Source: Lucinisca nassula (lineage: Eukaryota; Mollusca; Bivalvia; Lucinida; Lucinidae). From it: DNA of 64,000 nucleotides. Position numbers and translations under genes: made by a program. Where the stretch lies: positions 150,782,082 through 150,846,081 of the forward strand of contig OY757015.1 in assembly GCA_963580285.1 (NCBI GenBank), written 5' to 3'. Below are positions 10,691 through 20,691 of the stretch, one piece after another (position 1 is the stretch's first letter; every line of letters starts with the position of its first letter). Under the pieces are notes generated by a model that worked only from the letters and a program-made list of their open reading frames with translations, was not told the origin of the DNA and did no database searches.

Positions 10691-11152
10691 TATTCAGGCT
10701 GTAAGAATGATTTTATTTTGCTTCTGAACCCATGTGCTATTCTGGAACCGAAGACCTGTATTGCTAAGAAGGTAAAAATACCCCCATGTTCCTCATGAAC
10801 AAAATGGTATTTCTGTTTAACATATTCACTCCTTGCAAAATCTCAGGGTAATTAAAATTCAGATGGTTTGATGCTTTTAGTGCTTTTAAAAGGAGTTTAA
10901 GTATGGCATGTTCATCCTTTTATAGCTCCATCTGATCACTGTGTACTATCAAATCTTCTAATCAACTGATACTAAATTGCTTTTTTATCATTTTTCAAAC
11001 AATGTATTATTTAATTGCTTGGAGACAAGAAACCTGTCTTTCTTCAAGATACACCACAAGAAAATACAACATCTACAGATCTCACATTTATATTAACCTC
11101 TTTAAAACAGTGTTGTTGGGACCCAAATAAAAAGCTAAGCTAGTTTTTTTAT
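10691..11152. other. No recognisable feature
   Basis: AT-rich sequence after the minisatellite, with no open frame, inverted repeat or RNA gene that I can support. Confidence 0.4.
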
Positions 11153-11336
11153 ATTTGTTTAGGCTTTATGGCCCTTTCAAGATTATTTCGTTAATCAGAG
11201 CTGGACGAAAAACCAGAGTAAAAGGAGAAACAACAAATGACCTTCCATTGCAGAACTTAGCATCTCACATGTGGCCTGAGTGAGGCTCGATCCACAGTAG
11301 TGAGAGACCTAATGATTAGGCCATGGAGGCCCAAAT
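11153..11336 (-). mobile_element. SINE-C, partial copy
   Basis: On the minus strand the head GGGCCTCCATGGCCTAATC contains the A-box-like part, and GTGGATCGAGCC is a decayed B box. The body resembles 16671-16910 (CAAGTTCTGCAACGGAAGGT there, here TGACCTTCCATTGCAGAACT on the plus strand). The segment between the boxes is shortened. Confidence 0.7.
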
Positions 11337-11446
11337 CCAAACAAAAAATGTACAGATTGTACATGTCATTTTTGAATGGTGTTGTATCAAAACTGTGTAA
11401 TAATAAATATTATCATAAAGAGGTTCAGACATACTATCAACGTATT

Positions 11447-11628
11447 TTCCTATGGTCGTTCTCTCCCTTCCGCTGATTCAAGAAGGGCAGTTGTCAGTTT
11501 CTGGCAAAAGAATGTGCACTGTACTGGTTAACCACTTACTGCCCAGGAAAAGTGTGGATAGCTTAACTAATCAGCTAGATATTACCTAAATAGTGTGGAC
11601 TGGGCCTTTAAACTCCAAAAAAAAAACC
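11447..11628 (+). mobile_element. SINE-A, 5'-truncated copy
   Basis: Starts within the body (CCTATGGTCGTTCTCTCCC) and runs through the central domain (CTGGTTAACCACTTACTGCC) to a tail ending TTTAAACTCC and an A run. The tRNA head is absent, as expected for incomplete reverse transcription. Confidence 0.8.
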
Positions 11629-11775
11629 TATCAAGGACTATCTCTCCATGACAAGTACATGTACCTCTATGCAGTAGAGCATTAGTCTTTGATTGGCTAA
11701 AAAACATGAAGCTTTGATAAATGCATGTCCTTTCTACAGGACCCGGGAAGGGATATGTAATTTTTTTTTATTTTT

Positions 11776-12059
11776 TTGTTTGTATGCTTTGAGGTTTAAC
11801 ATCCCCGTCAACACTTTAAAGGTCATTTTGGAGTCATTGCTTCCAATTTTGTGGGACTTTTACCCAACATTGAGATGAAATGACTTCTCAAGCCCTGTCG
11901 CCCAATGAAACCAATAGGGTTTATAAGCATGGACTCATGCGGACCGCTTTGCCTGGGCAGGCTTAGATCCTCTAAGCCGTTTACCAGTACTGGTGTGCGG
12001 GTTGGATTCAGCTCTGCGTGGAAGCATCATGCAGCCCAAATGTTTCTTCAAGCCCCGAA
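11776..12059 (-). mobile_element. SINE-B, near full-length copy
   Basis: Read on the plus strand it begins with the complement of the tail (TTGTTTGTATGCTTTGAGG) and ends CTTCAAGCCCCGAAT, the head. The central domain (CTGGGCAGGCTTAGATCCTC and GTTTACCAGTACT) is intact. It abuts the ACAAGAT minisatellite. Confidence 0.85.
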
Positions 12060-12065
12060 TTTTTT

Positions 12066-12350
12066 TAAATATGTTTTGCGAACAAGATATTAAGCTGTGC
12101 GAACAAGATATTATATTGTGCCCACAAGATAATATGTTGTGTGCACAAGATATTATTTTGTGCGGACAACTAAACATACCTTGTGCAGACAACATAATAT
12201 CTTATGTGAAATGTGCACACAAGATATTAGATTGTGCGGACAACTAAACATATCTTGTTCAGACAACTTAATATCTTGTGCGCACAAGATATCTTGTTTG
12301 CATAACATAGATCTTGTGCAGACAACATAGTATCTTATGCATCTGATTCA
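12066..12350. repeat. ACAAGAT/TTGTGC palindromic minisatellite, block 1
   Basis: Degenerate tandem units of about 21-24 bp built on ACAAGATATTAT and TTGTGCGNACAAG. The units are near-palindromes: TTGTGCGCACAA is self-complementary and ATATTAT faces ATAATAT. The array can therefore pair with itself in many registers. Blocks continue at 12608 and 13267. Confidence 0.8.
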
Positions 12351-12377
12351 ACTGTGCCAGCAAGATAATATGAGCCA

Positions 12378-12601
12378 CGCCAAGCGAATTTGTGTCTTCG
12401 AGCATTCCGTCATGACAAATTTTAACTGCGCATGCCCAGCCATTCAGAGGGGCCAGGGATATGGCTTTCTGTCTGAAGGTTCCTCTTGATTCACTGCTTG
12501 TATGAGCGAGCAGCGAAGGTTCTGGCGAGACTGCGCGGAAGCGCAGGCTCGCCTGAACCTTCGCTGCTCGCATAGGCGATAAGTACCAAAATCGCTTGAC
12601 G
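12378..12601. repeat. 224 bp foldback inside the minisatellite
   Basis: The outer arms CGCCAAGCGAATTTG (left) and CAAAATCGCTTGACG (right) are imperfect complements. The centre, 12506-12571, is a 66 bp nearly perfect hairpin with arms GCGAGCAGCGAAGGTTC and the complement GAACCTTCGCTGCTCGC, plus an inner CTGCGC/GCGCAG. It interrupts the ACAAGAT minisatellite. It is GC-rich relative to its surroundings. Confidence 0.8.
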
Positions 12602-12607
12602 GGGCCC

Positions 12608-12970
12608 ATATGTTGTGTGAACAAGATATTAAGTTGTGTGAACTTGATATTATCTTATGCGCACAAGATAATATCTTGTGTGCATAAGATTATCCACACA
12701 AAATATAAAATTGTGCAAACACGATAATATCTTGTGCACACAATGTATTATGATCTTGTGCACACAAGATATTATGCTGTCTGCACAAAAAGATATTATG
12801 CTGTCTGCACAAGATCTATGTTGTACAAACAAGATAATATGTTGTGCGAACAATATAATATGTTGTGCAAACAAGATAATGACTTGTGTGCACAAGATAT
12901 TATGTTGTGCAAACAAGATAATAAGTCATTATGTTGTCCGCACAAGATCAATGTTGTGCAAACAAGACTT
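12608..12970. repeat. ACAAGAT/TTGTGC palindromic minisatellite, block 2
   Basis: The longest block: about 16 units alternating TTGTGCNNACAAGATAATAT and its complement-like form, with local expansions such as AAAGATATTATGCTGTCTGC repeated at 12770-12812. Open frames across it are repeat artefacts. Confidence 0.8.
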
Positions 12971-12974
12971 GATT

Positions 12975-13266
12975 TTTGATTGATTTGAGGTTTAAGTCCC
13001 CGTCAAGACTATTTAGGTCACTTTGGAGATGGTGCTTCCAATTTTGTGGGACTTTTACCCGACATTGAGATGAAATGACATATGTAGCCCTATCACCCAA
13101 TAAAACCAAAAGGGTTTATAACATGGACGGTCAGACTCGCACCGCTTTGCCTGGGCAGGCTTAGATCTTCTAAGCAGTTTACCTGTACTCGTGTGCAGTC
13201 TGTTTCAGCTCTGCGCGGAAGCATCATGCAGCCCATCTATTTCTCGAAGCCCCGATGGGCAGGGGC
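12975..13266 (-). mobile_element. SINE-B inserted in the minisatellite
   Basis: Complete head, central domain (CTGGGCAGGCTTAGATCTTC) and tail complement (GATTGATTTGAGGTTTAAG). Both sides are minisatellite: GTGCAAACAAGA precedes it (12956-12967) and follows it (13269-13280). That could be a 12 bp target duplication, but the repeat itself makes this ambiguous. Confidence 0.8.
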
Positions 13267-13332
13267 AGAGTGCAAACAAGATAATATGTTGTGCGCGCAA
13301 GATATATGTTGTGCAAACAAGATATTATCAAC
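13267..13332. repeat. ACAAGAT/TTGTGC minisatellite, block 3
   Basis: Three units (GTGCAAACAAGATAATATG type) continue the array beyond the SINE-B insertion. Confidence 0.75.
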
Positions 13333-13380
13333 AAACTGCATGCACTGCAACTATGAGGCGCTGATGAGGACAGATGGACA

Positions 13381-13990
13381 CTCAAAAGTTCAGAGGGTAT
13401 AACATAATAACCCGCCATTTTTTTAATGGCAGGGCATAATAAAAATTGGAAGAATACAGATAAATATGTATTTTCTCAATAGCTAAACGATTGTGGATAG
13501 AGAACAGCACCTTGCATAACTCCCGACTTATCCCCGGAAGCTGAGAGTCAATCACCAACAATAGCATACAGATGTGTTTACACGAATTAAAGCATTCGAC
13601 TTTTCCCGCCAAGCATTTGCTATTTGGCGCCAAAACATAAAAATTCACGAGCCAGTAGAATAGTCTGTTTTTATTATGCTTTCATCTACTGTCATATGTA
13701 GCTAATCATCTTAAGAGCAATTAAATCACTTTCACACTGATTTTGGAATAAATTTTATGACTGAGCGATAAACACAAATTAGAGACGTAACTTGACCTTA
13801 TTTTTCACACCTTGTCATGTGGAGCATTGTAGGCTTATCGATAGCACCAGAGGCTTGTGTTTACAGTGTAACAGATCAAGTAGAACAGACTGATCCGTGA
13901 CAAATACGGTCGGTGTTTATAACATGATTTGGTTAACTAACACAGTACACTGGTTGGACCTGGAGTTCGTGTTCTAAGAAGGTTGAGGTG
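13381..13990 (+). repeat. Dispersed repeat segment, unknown family
   Basis: A short hairpin (CCCGCCATT...AATGGCAGGG) lies at 13410-13435. Beyond it, 13510-13830 is clearly related to 29784-30065 and, inverted, to 28728-28998. Shared landmarks are TTTGGCGCCAAAACATAA, AATAAATTTTATGA, GATAAACACAAAT and AACTTGACC. It has no coding capacity. Three copies in one window suggest a non-autonomous element whose ends I cannot fix. Confidence 0.6.
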
Positions 13991-14020
13991 AAATACATTA
14001 TATAACACGATTTGGTACAG

Positions 14021-14136
14021 CCTCCACCCATCGGGGTTTGAAGAAATAGATGGGCTGCAAGATGCTTCCACCCAGAGCTGAAACCGACCCGCACACAAGT
14101 ACTGGTAAACCGCTTAGAGGATCTAAGCCTGCCCAG
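14021..14136 (+). mobile_element. SINE-B, 3'-truncated fragment
   Basis: Head (CACCCATCGGGGTTTGAAG) through the central domain (TACTGGTAAACCGCTTAGAG), stopping at CTGCCCAG. The rest is missing and the sequence runs directly into a family F fragment. Confidence 0.8.
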
Positions 14137-14145
14137 CCAGTTAAG

Positions 14146-14256
14146 CCAGTTTCCAAATAAATGTTAAAGAAAACATGACATGACACCCCTTAATTTTGAA
14201 ATGGACTACTGCTATATATAAGGAGGAAGATTCCATTTGGAACAAAACAGTTAATG
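14146..14256 (+). repeat. Family F MITE, right half
   Basis: Only the right half is present: TTTCCAAATAAATGTT, GACACCCCTTAATTTTG, CTATATATAAGGAGGAAG and an altered end, TTTGGAACAAAACAGTTAA. The hairpin core is missing. Confidence 0.7.
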
Positions 14257-14269
14257 TAATTATAATAAT

Positions 14270-14402
14270 TAATTCAAATTCGCAAACTGAATGATAAACA
14301 GTGCAGATTATGATCAGATGGCTTCTTCATAAGCCATCTGATCTGAATCTACACCATTTGCAGAGATAGGGGTTTTTGTGTCTTCAACAGGATAAGGGTT
14401 AA
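14270..14402 (-). repeat. Family E MITE, partial
   Basis: Hairpin AAACAGTGCAGATTATGATC and complement at about 14293-14365, followed by the family E end AACAGGATAAGGGTTAA. The other third of the element is missing. Confidence 0.7.
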
Positions 14403-14459
14403 AAAGGACATTTTACTAAAATGCATGATTTTGTTCAGTGGATAGGGAACAGACAACCT

Positions 14460-15720
14460 ATTTTAGGCCCAAATTTGACGGTTTAAGGCAGCCTGTGACC
14501 TTGAAAACAAGTTCAATGTCACTAAAATCTAATCATGTTTGTTTTAGGCTGCAATGATATACTGTATTAAGTTTGACTACACTTCATGCATTGATTCAAG
14601 AGACAGCTGCAAACAAAATTACAGGGGAAAATCTAAGTACCAAGGACATGAACACACGGGACTTCACAATAGAAGAATTAGATAGAATTCTAGGACCTAT
14701 CTTAGAAGAGAAACCGGTATCGATTTTTGGACAGTCTTTGAATTACGGTTGTTCCCCCAGAGAAGAGTTCCAAGAAAAGAACCAGGGAGAACACTTCGGA
14801 AGAGGAGCTGTCTAAGAAGAGGAAGACGCTAGAGTTACCGGCACAGATCCAACCGGCCTATAAAGAAGCCAGAAGAATCCTATCGAGGCTTAGGGAAATG
14901 AAGGTTCGAATGACGGAACACCAGCGCGACACCGGAAAAAAACGGGATACGTTGGTGGCAAACCATTTCAACCTACCAGACCATGCCCACGAACACATGA
15001 GATTTCAAATTATTGAAATCTTATCATCAGACTCTGATGACCATAGGAGTACAAACCCCCCAAAAATCAAGGAATTGTACGGGATCTATCAGCTACACAC
15101 TCTCCGACCGGTCAGGATTAATGTTCCGGGATAGAGAGATAGAAAATTTTCAGCCATGCACCTTTCACAAAATGAAGTCAAGGTCAATAAAATCTAATAC
15201 ATTTTTGATAGGTTGAAAATTTAATGATGTATTGTACCAAGTTTGACCACAACTGATGCATTCATTGTGGATATAAGGTGCAGACAAGCTACTTTTGACC
15301 CAAATTTTGTCAACTTTATTTGGAGCCTGTGACCTTGAAAATGATGTCAGGTTCCTTAAAATTCAATCCAATCTTTGTTGGGTTTCAATAATGCTATTGT
15401 AACAAGTTTGACCTCAGCTCATTACTTAGTTCATGAGACAGAGTGCAGACAAGCCATTTTGGTCTAAATGACAATTTTTGGGGGTGTGACCTTGAAAATG
15501 ATGTCAGGTTCATCAAAATCAAATCCAATCTTTGGTGGGTTGCAATAATGGTATTGTACCAAGTTTGACCTAAACTTGTTACTTGTTTCATGAGATATAG
15601 TGCAGACAAGCCATTTGGTCTGAATTTGACAATTTTCAGGGTGTGACCTTGAAAATGATGGCCATCAAAACCTAATCACATTTTCACGCAACCATGCATG
15701 TTTAGTAAAAATCCATCAAT
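14460..15720. repeat. 157 bp satellite interrupted by a coding fragment
   Basis: Units contain GTGACCTTGAAAATGATGTC, AATCCAATCTTTG, TGTACCAAGTTTGACC and GTGCAGACAAGCCA. The GACCTTG landmark falls at 15331, 15488 and 15645, a 157 bp period, with a more divergent unit near 15174. A first unit (14460-14610) is separated from the others by about 530 bp of unrelated sequence, which carries a decayed protein-coding fragment. Confidence 0.75.
14573..15134 (+). pseudogene. Decayed coding fragment, possible Penelope-like GIY-YIG end
   Basis: Two open stretches in different frames (about 14573-14815 and 14830-15134) lie within an insertion in the 157 bp satellite. The second reads KVRMTEHQRDTGKK, then VANHFNLPDHAHEHM, and ends IYQLHTLRPVRINV. 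This arrangement (basic EH motif, HFN...H, and a closing LxTLxPxxxN) resembles the C-terminal part of GIY-YIG endonuclease domains of Penelope-like retroelements. That is a judgement from memory of the family. The first stretch (containing FTIEELDRILGPILEEKP) I do not recognise. There is no complete reverse transcriptase and the two parts are out of frame, so it is not functional. Confidence 0.4.
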
Positions 15721-15876
15721 AGGTTCAGGAGATAAAGTGCTTTACATAGCTGGCCTTATGCAAATGGGATATGCACTAAAAACAATATATCTTCCATCCC
15801 TTGGTGGGAGGGGTGGGGCATAAAACTGAAACGATGTAAGAATTAAGCAATAAGTTCAGAAGATATTGTAATGTTT

Positions 15877-16082
15877 CTAAGTACTGGACAGATAAGCCTA
15901 AGTAAACAGTGCAGACCCAGATCAGACTGCTCCTGAAGGAGCCATCTGATCAGGTTCTACACTGTTTGCCATTCCGTCTGCACCTTTTGGACTCCTTGCT
16001 GGAGCATGGAACAGATTTGTTAAAATTTTAGGAGAATTACAGCAAGTCCTAAAGGTGTCAGAAATTTTAGGATTTTTATGGT
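15877..16082 (-). repeat. Family H MITE, copy 1
   Basis: Imperfect terminal repeats of the TACxxTAAxxATCCTAA type (right end TAGGATTTTTATGGTA). The hairpin core at about 15904-15969 has AAACAGTGCAGACCCAGATC and a complementary arm. The family-specific body reads CACCTTTTGGACTCCTTGCT and TTAGGAGAATTACAGCAAGT. Outer TA dinucleotides fit a Tc1/mariner-like target. Confidence 0.75.
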
Positions 16083-16344
16083 ACACTGCTTCAAACAGCA
16101 AGCGGACACAAACAGGACCCAAATCAAAATCAGTTTGTCCCCATTCACTTTGTGGGGGGACATAAATCTTACTTTATTTGGTTGACTGTTTGCCAATGGA
16201 TCAAAAGTTACAAAATGCCATAGCTTTACCTCCCTGATGTCCACGTGACTATCACTGATTTGTACTTAACCCAGCTGATATTTAAACCCATACTATTCTT
16301 ATCATTGTGATGTCAGAGTTTTGTGAAAAACAGGCTACCAAAAT

Positions 16345-16435
16345 ACAGCAAACATAGGTTGTGGGTGCTTGATGAGGCGGTTCTAACAAATAACCACAAC
16401 CTATGCCTTGGGGCAGAAATAAGAAAAATAATGTA
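16345..16435. repeat. Family I hairpin core, isolated
   Basis: TAGGTTGTGGGTGCTTG and the complement-like AATAACCACAACCTATG flank GATGAGGCGGTTCTAAC. The family I outer arms are absent or unrecognisable. Confidence 0.55.
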
Positions 16436-16537
16436 TACCCTCATAAACCCCAGTTTTGTAAATAATAAGTAGGGTTTAGGGGGGGGGGTTCATTTCAGGG
16501 ACTTGTTCATGTGATGAAGTGGAGTCTATTGGAGTTA

Positions 16538-17017
16538 TTAACCCATTCAGTACCAGAAACCCCTAAACGGGTACTTGGCAAACACTGCAGGCCCAGATCA
16601 TACGCCACAGAATGCGGCGTCTGATCAGGGCCTCCACTATTTGCTAAAAGTTCAGCTATTTTCCAAATAACGGACCTCCGTGGCCTAGTGGATAAGAGCG
16701 CTGACTCTTAGTCATTAGGTCTCTCACCGCCGTAGGTTCGAGCCTCGCTCGGGCCACGTGTGAGACGCCAAGTTCTGCAACGGAAGGTCAGGTGGTTTTT
16801 CTCCGGGTACTCCGGTTTTCGTCCACCTCTGATTAACGGTCCGCTCGATATGAGTGAAATAATCTTGAAAGGGCCGTACAACCCAAACCAAAAAAAAAAA
16901 AAAAAAAAAATTTTCCAAATAAATTTTGATGAAAACACAACCTGACACCCCTACATTTTGAAATGAACTCCAGCTATATATAAGATGGAAGATTCCATTT
17001 GGTACTAAAAGGGTTAA
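16538..17017 (+). repeat. Family F MITE split by SINE-C
   Basis: TTAACCCATTCAGTACCAG at left, core at 16582-16644, and right end GGTACTAAAAGGGTTAA. A SINE-C has inserted at TTTTCCAAATAA, which is duplicated on both sides. Without the SINE the MITE would be about 230 bp, the usual size. Confidence 0.9.
16671..16910 (+). mobile_element. SINE-C, tRNA-Arg-like head, with target duplication
   Basis: The head GACCTCCGTGGCCTAGTGG and ATAAG, with B box GGTTCGAGCC, resembles metazoan tRNA-Arg. The body contains TTCTGCAACGGAAGGTCAGG and ACGGTCCGCTCGATATGAG. The tail is a run of about 22 A. The 12-13 bp duplication (A)TTTTCCAAATAA occupies 16658-16670 and 16911-16922. The A tail and long duplication indicate target-primed reverse transcription by a LINE. 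The A tail differs from the (CAAA)n tails of SINE-A and SINE-B, implying a different partner LINE. Confidence 0.9.
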
Positions 17018-17097
17018 GGCATTCATTTATCATAAAAATTTCCATTCCATTTTTATAGGTCATCTGGTTGAACTTGAGTTAACAAACTAGTATCATT

Positions 17098-17338
17098 GAA
17101 CAGGAGGACGCGGGTTCGATACCTGCTGTGGTCGGCAACATTCTTTTGTGGAGATTGATCATGAAATCTTTTTTACGGTCATCTTCTCCCTTCCGCTGAT
17201 TCAAGAAGGGCAGTTGTCAGTTTCTGGTGAAAGAATGTGCACTGTGCTGGTTAACATGTGAAAAGGTAAACTGATCGGCTAAAAATGACCTAAATAGTGT
17301 TGACCGGGCTGTTAAACTACAATTCAAACAAACAAACA
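17098..17338 (+). mobile_element. SINE-A, 5'-truncated copy
   Basis: Starts inside the tRNA head, just before the B box (GGTTCGATACCTGC), and runs to GTTAAACTACAATTCAAAC plus AAAC repeats. It lacks part of the central domain: GTGCTGGTTAAC passes directly to GTGAAAAGGTAAACTG. Confidence 0.85.
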
Positions 17339-17838
17339 ATCTAGTATCATTAAATTTTTTTTACCATTTATTAAAAGTAGACTAATATTTTTGATGAAAA
17401 TTGTGAGAAGCACCATTCAAGATATTGTACTTGACAGAAGAAGGATGGGCAAATGGACTGATGGATGGATGGATGAACAAATGGATGCAAATCCCAATGA
17501 CATAATACATCTCATTTTTCAAAAAAGACATACGATAACGAAAGAAGGGTCATGCTCTTATGGTAGGAAAGGAAAATTACACATGTACTTACTGAGACTG
17601 AGAATTCCTAGTAGTCCACAAATATAACGAATGACCACTAACCCCTCTTCACAGATTTTTTTTTTTTCAATGACTGCTAACTTTTTTTCTTTTTTGCTCA
17701 AAGTTTAAGTTATGTTAAACTTATTGTTTTTCTAGTGTGTTTAAGTACAGGGAAAATGTAGACAGCAGTTTACTTTTTTACTTCTCAAAAACTGAAGTTA
17801 CTTAATTAGCCAGCTAACTCTTACAACCTACAGCCTAA
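17339..17838. other. No recognisable feature
   Basis: AT-rich sequence. A small open frame (17391-17627) contains a TGGATGGATGGATG-type simple repeat and no domain, so I do not call a gene. Confidence 0.4.
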
Positions 17839-18049
17839 TCAACCTTTATCCTGCAGAATAAATTAGTTTAGCCACACCCGTTGCTCACTATCACCCAATC
17901 AAATTACTTGATATAATGTTTTTTTAATTCACAAACTGTATGACAAACAGTGCAGATCCTGATCAGATGGCTTCTTCAGAAGCCATCTGATCAGGCTCTA
18001 CAGTGTTTGCAAAAGTGGTAGTTGTCATGTTCAGCAGTATAAGGGTTAA
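17839..18049 (-). repeat. Family E MITE, copy 4
   Basis: ATCAACCTTTATCCTGC at left and CAGCAGTATAAGGGTTAA at right, with a well-paired hairpin at about 17944-18011 (GATCAGATGGCTTCTTCAG and complement). Confidence 0.8.
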
Positions 18050-18213
18050 ACCTTACACCACCATGCAAAATTGCTAAGCAGATGACATTCTATATTTTTT
18101 TCCTTATTTTTAAAGAAAAAAAAGCTTGTTATTTCATGTGAATAGGTGATTAAAATATAAGGAAAACAATACTGGAAATGCCATTTGCTATGTTGCAATT
18201 TGGGCTTTAACCC

Positions 18214-18425
18214 ATAACCCTTGTCCTGCTGAACATTCATATATGCCACTCCCACTACTGATTATCAACCAATCAGATTATTTGATGCAAATTATTGCAA
18301 CAAATTCACAATCTGACTGGCAAACAATGTAGATCCTGATCAGATGGCTTCGTCAGAAGCCATCTGATCTGGATCTTCATTGTTTGGAAAAAATGCGTAT
18401 CCGGGCTCAGCAGGACAAGGGTTAA
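18214..18425 (-). repeat. Family E MITE, copy 5
   Basis: Ends ATAACCCTTGTCCTGCTGAA and TCAGCAGGACAAGGGTTAA, hairpin at about 18321-18388. Its right TTAA is shared with or adjoins the start of a family G element. Confidence 0.8.
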
Positions 18426-18656
18426 GATGCCAAGAAAAAATGCAACTGAAAATGTCATCTGTTAATGTCGTCTGCTGAATCTTCCTGAAAATTTCTAAAA
18501 ATATTTTTGTATACAGGAAAACAGTGTGAACCCAGATTAGACTGCTCCTAGAGGAGCAGTCTGATCTGGGTCCACACTGTTTGCAACAACGACTTTTCAA
18601 ATAACCAGCAGACGACAAAGCAGACAACAATTGTCGTGATTGGCATTTTATGTGTT
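18422..18656. repeat. Family G MITE, copy 1
   Basis: Starts TTAAGATGCCAAG and ends ATTTTATGTGTTAAG. The arms contain GTCGTCTGCTGAATC and the complement-like ACCAGCAGACGAC. The core hairpin (18526-18593) is AAACAGTGTGAACCCAGATT, then AGACTGCTCCTAGAGGAGCA and complement. A second copy is at 57926-58110. The flanks differ from families E, F and H while the core is shared. Confidence 0.7.
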
Positions 18657-18937
18657 AAGGGCAATTAAGCAAAAAACACAAAAATAAATCTGAACTTTAG
18701 TTTAGAAATACTCTTCCTACATAGAGTCATTGAAGATAGAATTATATTACATAGATATGATATCCTAGTGTCCAGGACAAATCCCAGAAACAGAAATAAG
18801 CATTGTAATATAGATGTTCATTGGTAAGTCAATTATGACAATGTCTCTCACTGCCTTTCTCTAATCTGTAAGCAGCAAAATGCCTATTCCTGTTATAAAG
18901 CCAATAATGTTTGGCTCATAGATCATAATTCTCAATC

Positions 18938-19165
18938 AAAGCCTTTTTGTTCGAAATGGAATCTTCCTCCTTATATACAGCAGCAGTCCATTTCAAAATT
19001 TAGGGGCGTCAGGTTGTGTTTTCTTCTAAATTGATTTGGAAAATAGCTGAACTGTTTCCAAATAATGTAGGCTGTGATCAGACGCCGCGTTCTGCGGCGT
19101 CTGAGCTCGGCCTGCAATGTTTGTGAAGGTTCCCCTTTAGGGATTTCCCGTATACAATGGGTTAA
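18938..19165 (-). repeat. Family F MITE, copy 9
   Basis: Reverse-orientation copy: CCTTTTTGTTCGAAATGG to CGTATACAATGGGTTAA. The core at about 19057-19120 has a GC-rich tip (GACGCCGCGTTCTGCGGCGT). Confidence 0.75.
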
Positions 19166-19310
19166 TTGTCAAAATGAAAAACATCTATCCTGGGCATATA
19201 AGCTCATCACACTATGATTACACATGCTTCTGTGATTGGAGCTTGGATTTGAAATAGGCATCCAGAAGGTTTGATAGCATCAAGAAGGTTGAATAAGCCT
19301 ATATCCAATC

Positions 19311-19477
19311 TACCGTAAAAATTCAGACACCTTGAGGACTTGTTGAAATTCTCCTAAAATTTTAACAGGTTTGTTTTACAATCCAGCAAAGAGTCCAAAA
19401 AGGAGAGACCCAGTCTGGTCTGGGTCTGCACTGTTTGCTTAGGCCTATCTGTCCCAATACTTAGGATCATTATGGTA
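19311..19477 (+). repeat. Family H MITE, copy 2
   Basis: Begins TACCGTAAAAATTCAGACAC and ends TTAGGATCATTATGGTA. The left hairpin arm is largely deleted (GGAGAGACCCAGTCTGGTCT). Confidence 0.7.
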
Positions 19478-19560
19478 TTAATACCACCAAAGCACTGTGT
19501 CAGCACTGGTGGGGTGTAGACTGATCCTGACTATGGACTTTGATAACTTACTATCTGGAT

Positions 19561-19854
19561 CTTCTGCCAATGCCCATCGGGGCTTGAAAAAATACATTGG
19601 GCTGCATGATGCTTCCACGCAGAGCTAAAACTGACCACACACAAGTACTGGTAAACCTCTTAGAAGGTCTAAGCCTGCCCAGGCAAAGTGGTGCGAGTCT
19701 GCCAATCCATGCATATAAACCCTATTGGTTTCATTGGGCAGCAGGGACTGAGATGTCATTTCATCACAATGTCGGGTAAAAGTTCCACAAAATTGAAAGC
19801 AATGTCTCCAAAATGACCGGGTTCGTTAAACCTCAAATGAAACAAACAAACAAA
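19561..19854 (+). mobile_element. SINE-B, full-length copy
   Basis: Head GCCCATCGGGGCTTGAA, central domain (TACTGGTAAACCTCTTAGAA), tail CCTCAAATGAAACAAAC and AAAC repeats. TATCTGGAT at 19552-19560 and 19855-19863 is a plausible target duplication. Confidence 0.85.
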
Positions 19855-20051
19855 TTATCTGGATGTTACAAATCAGTGATAGTCATATAAACATGAGCAA
19901 TATACAGTTACTGCAATTGTGCCAAAACATCTTTTCCAACTTTCCATTTTATTTGTTAATTTAACACTTACTTCCATTGGTAAAGCTGACCCCTGCAGAT
20001 ATATAGAAGCTACCATGTTCCAAAGGTAAACAAATGTGGGCTTTGTCTGTG

Positions 20052-20319
20052 TGTGTTGAGCTTTTACGTCCCAATCAACACTATTTAGCTTATTTTGAAG
20101 ACATTGCTTCCAATTTTGTTGGACTTTTATCTGACACTGAGATGAAATGGCATTGAGCCCTGATTACTACCCAAAGAAACGGCTAGACTTTGAGGAGTGG
20201 TCTGACTCACACCACTATTCCTGGGCAGGCTTAGACCTAAGTTGCTCCATCCGTTTCAGCTCTTCACGAGAGCACCATGCAGCCCAATCTATTTCTTCAA
20301 GAACCTATGGGCAGGGGCC
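20052..20319 (-). mobile_element. SINE-B copy
   Basis: Plus-strand reading from TGTTGAGCTTTTACGTCCC to CTATGGGCAGGGGCC. The central domain is diverged and shortened (CTGGGCAGGCTTAGACCTAA). This is an older copy. Confidence 0.75.
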
Positions 20320-20343
20320 CTTATGTGCTACAAATAGTATTCC

Positions 20344-20578
20344 TTAATCCATTGCATGCTGGTGGACTCTTCCATTGCTATATGTTGGACAAATCCATTT
20401 GTCATATAAGGGGTGTCAGGCCTATTTTTAAATTTTTATTCTATTTTTGACAGAAAATTCTGTTGGCAAATAGTGCAGGCCCTGATCAGACGCCAGAGAA
20501 CTCTGCGGTGTCTGATCTGGGCCTGCACTGTTTGCCAAGGTACCCCTTTAGAGGTTTCCCCCGCATACAATGGGTTAA
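20344..20578 (-). repeat. Family F variant (F')
   Basis: The core and right end (GGTACCCCTTTAGAGG, CATACAATGGGTTAA) match family F. The left half has a different body (CTCTTCCATTGCTATATGTT, GTCATATAAGGGGTGTCAGG), also seen at 25737 and 25914. F' is a subfamily that replaced the CTATATATAAGGAGG block. Confidence 0.7.
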
Positions 20579-20691
20579 AGCTTAGTGCTGGTCATAAGAC
20601 CTGCCTCAATCCCACTGCCACAATCTATATTTTAGAACAGAATTAAGAAGAACTTGCAAAACCAGGTAGGGTACAGTATTTTCACTTCACA

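Noticed and set aside
12066..13332. CRISPR-like array
   Set aside because: Units are short, contiguous and palindromic with no unique spacers, and the genome is animal.
16671..16745. tRNA-Arg gene
   Set aside because: It continues into a SINE body with an A tail and is bounded by a 12-13 bp target duplication.
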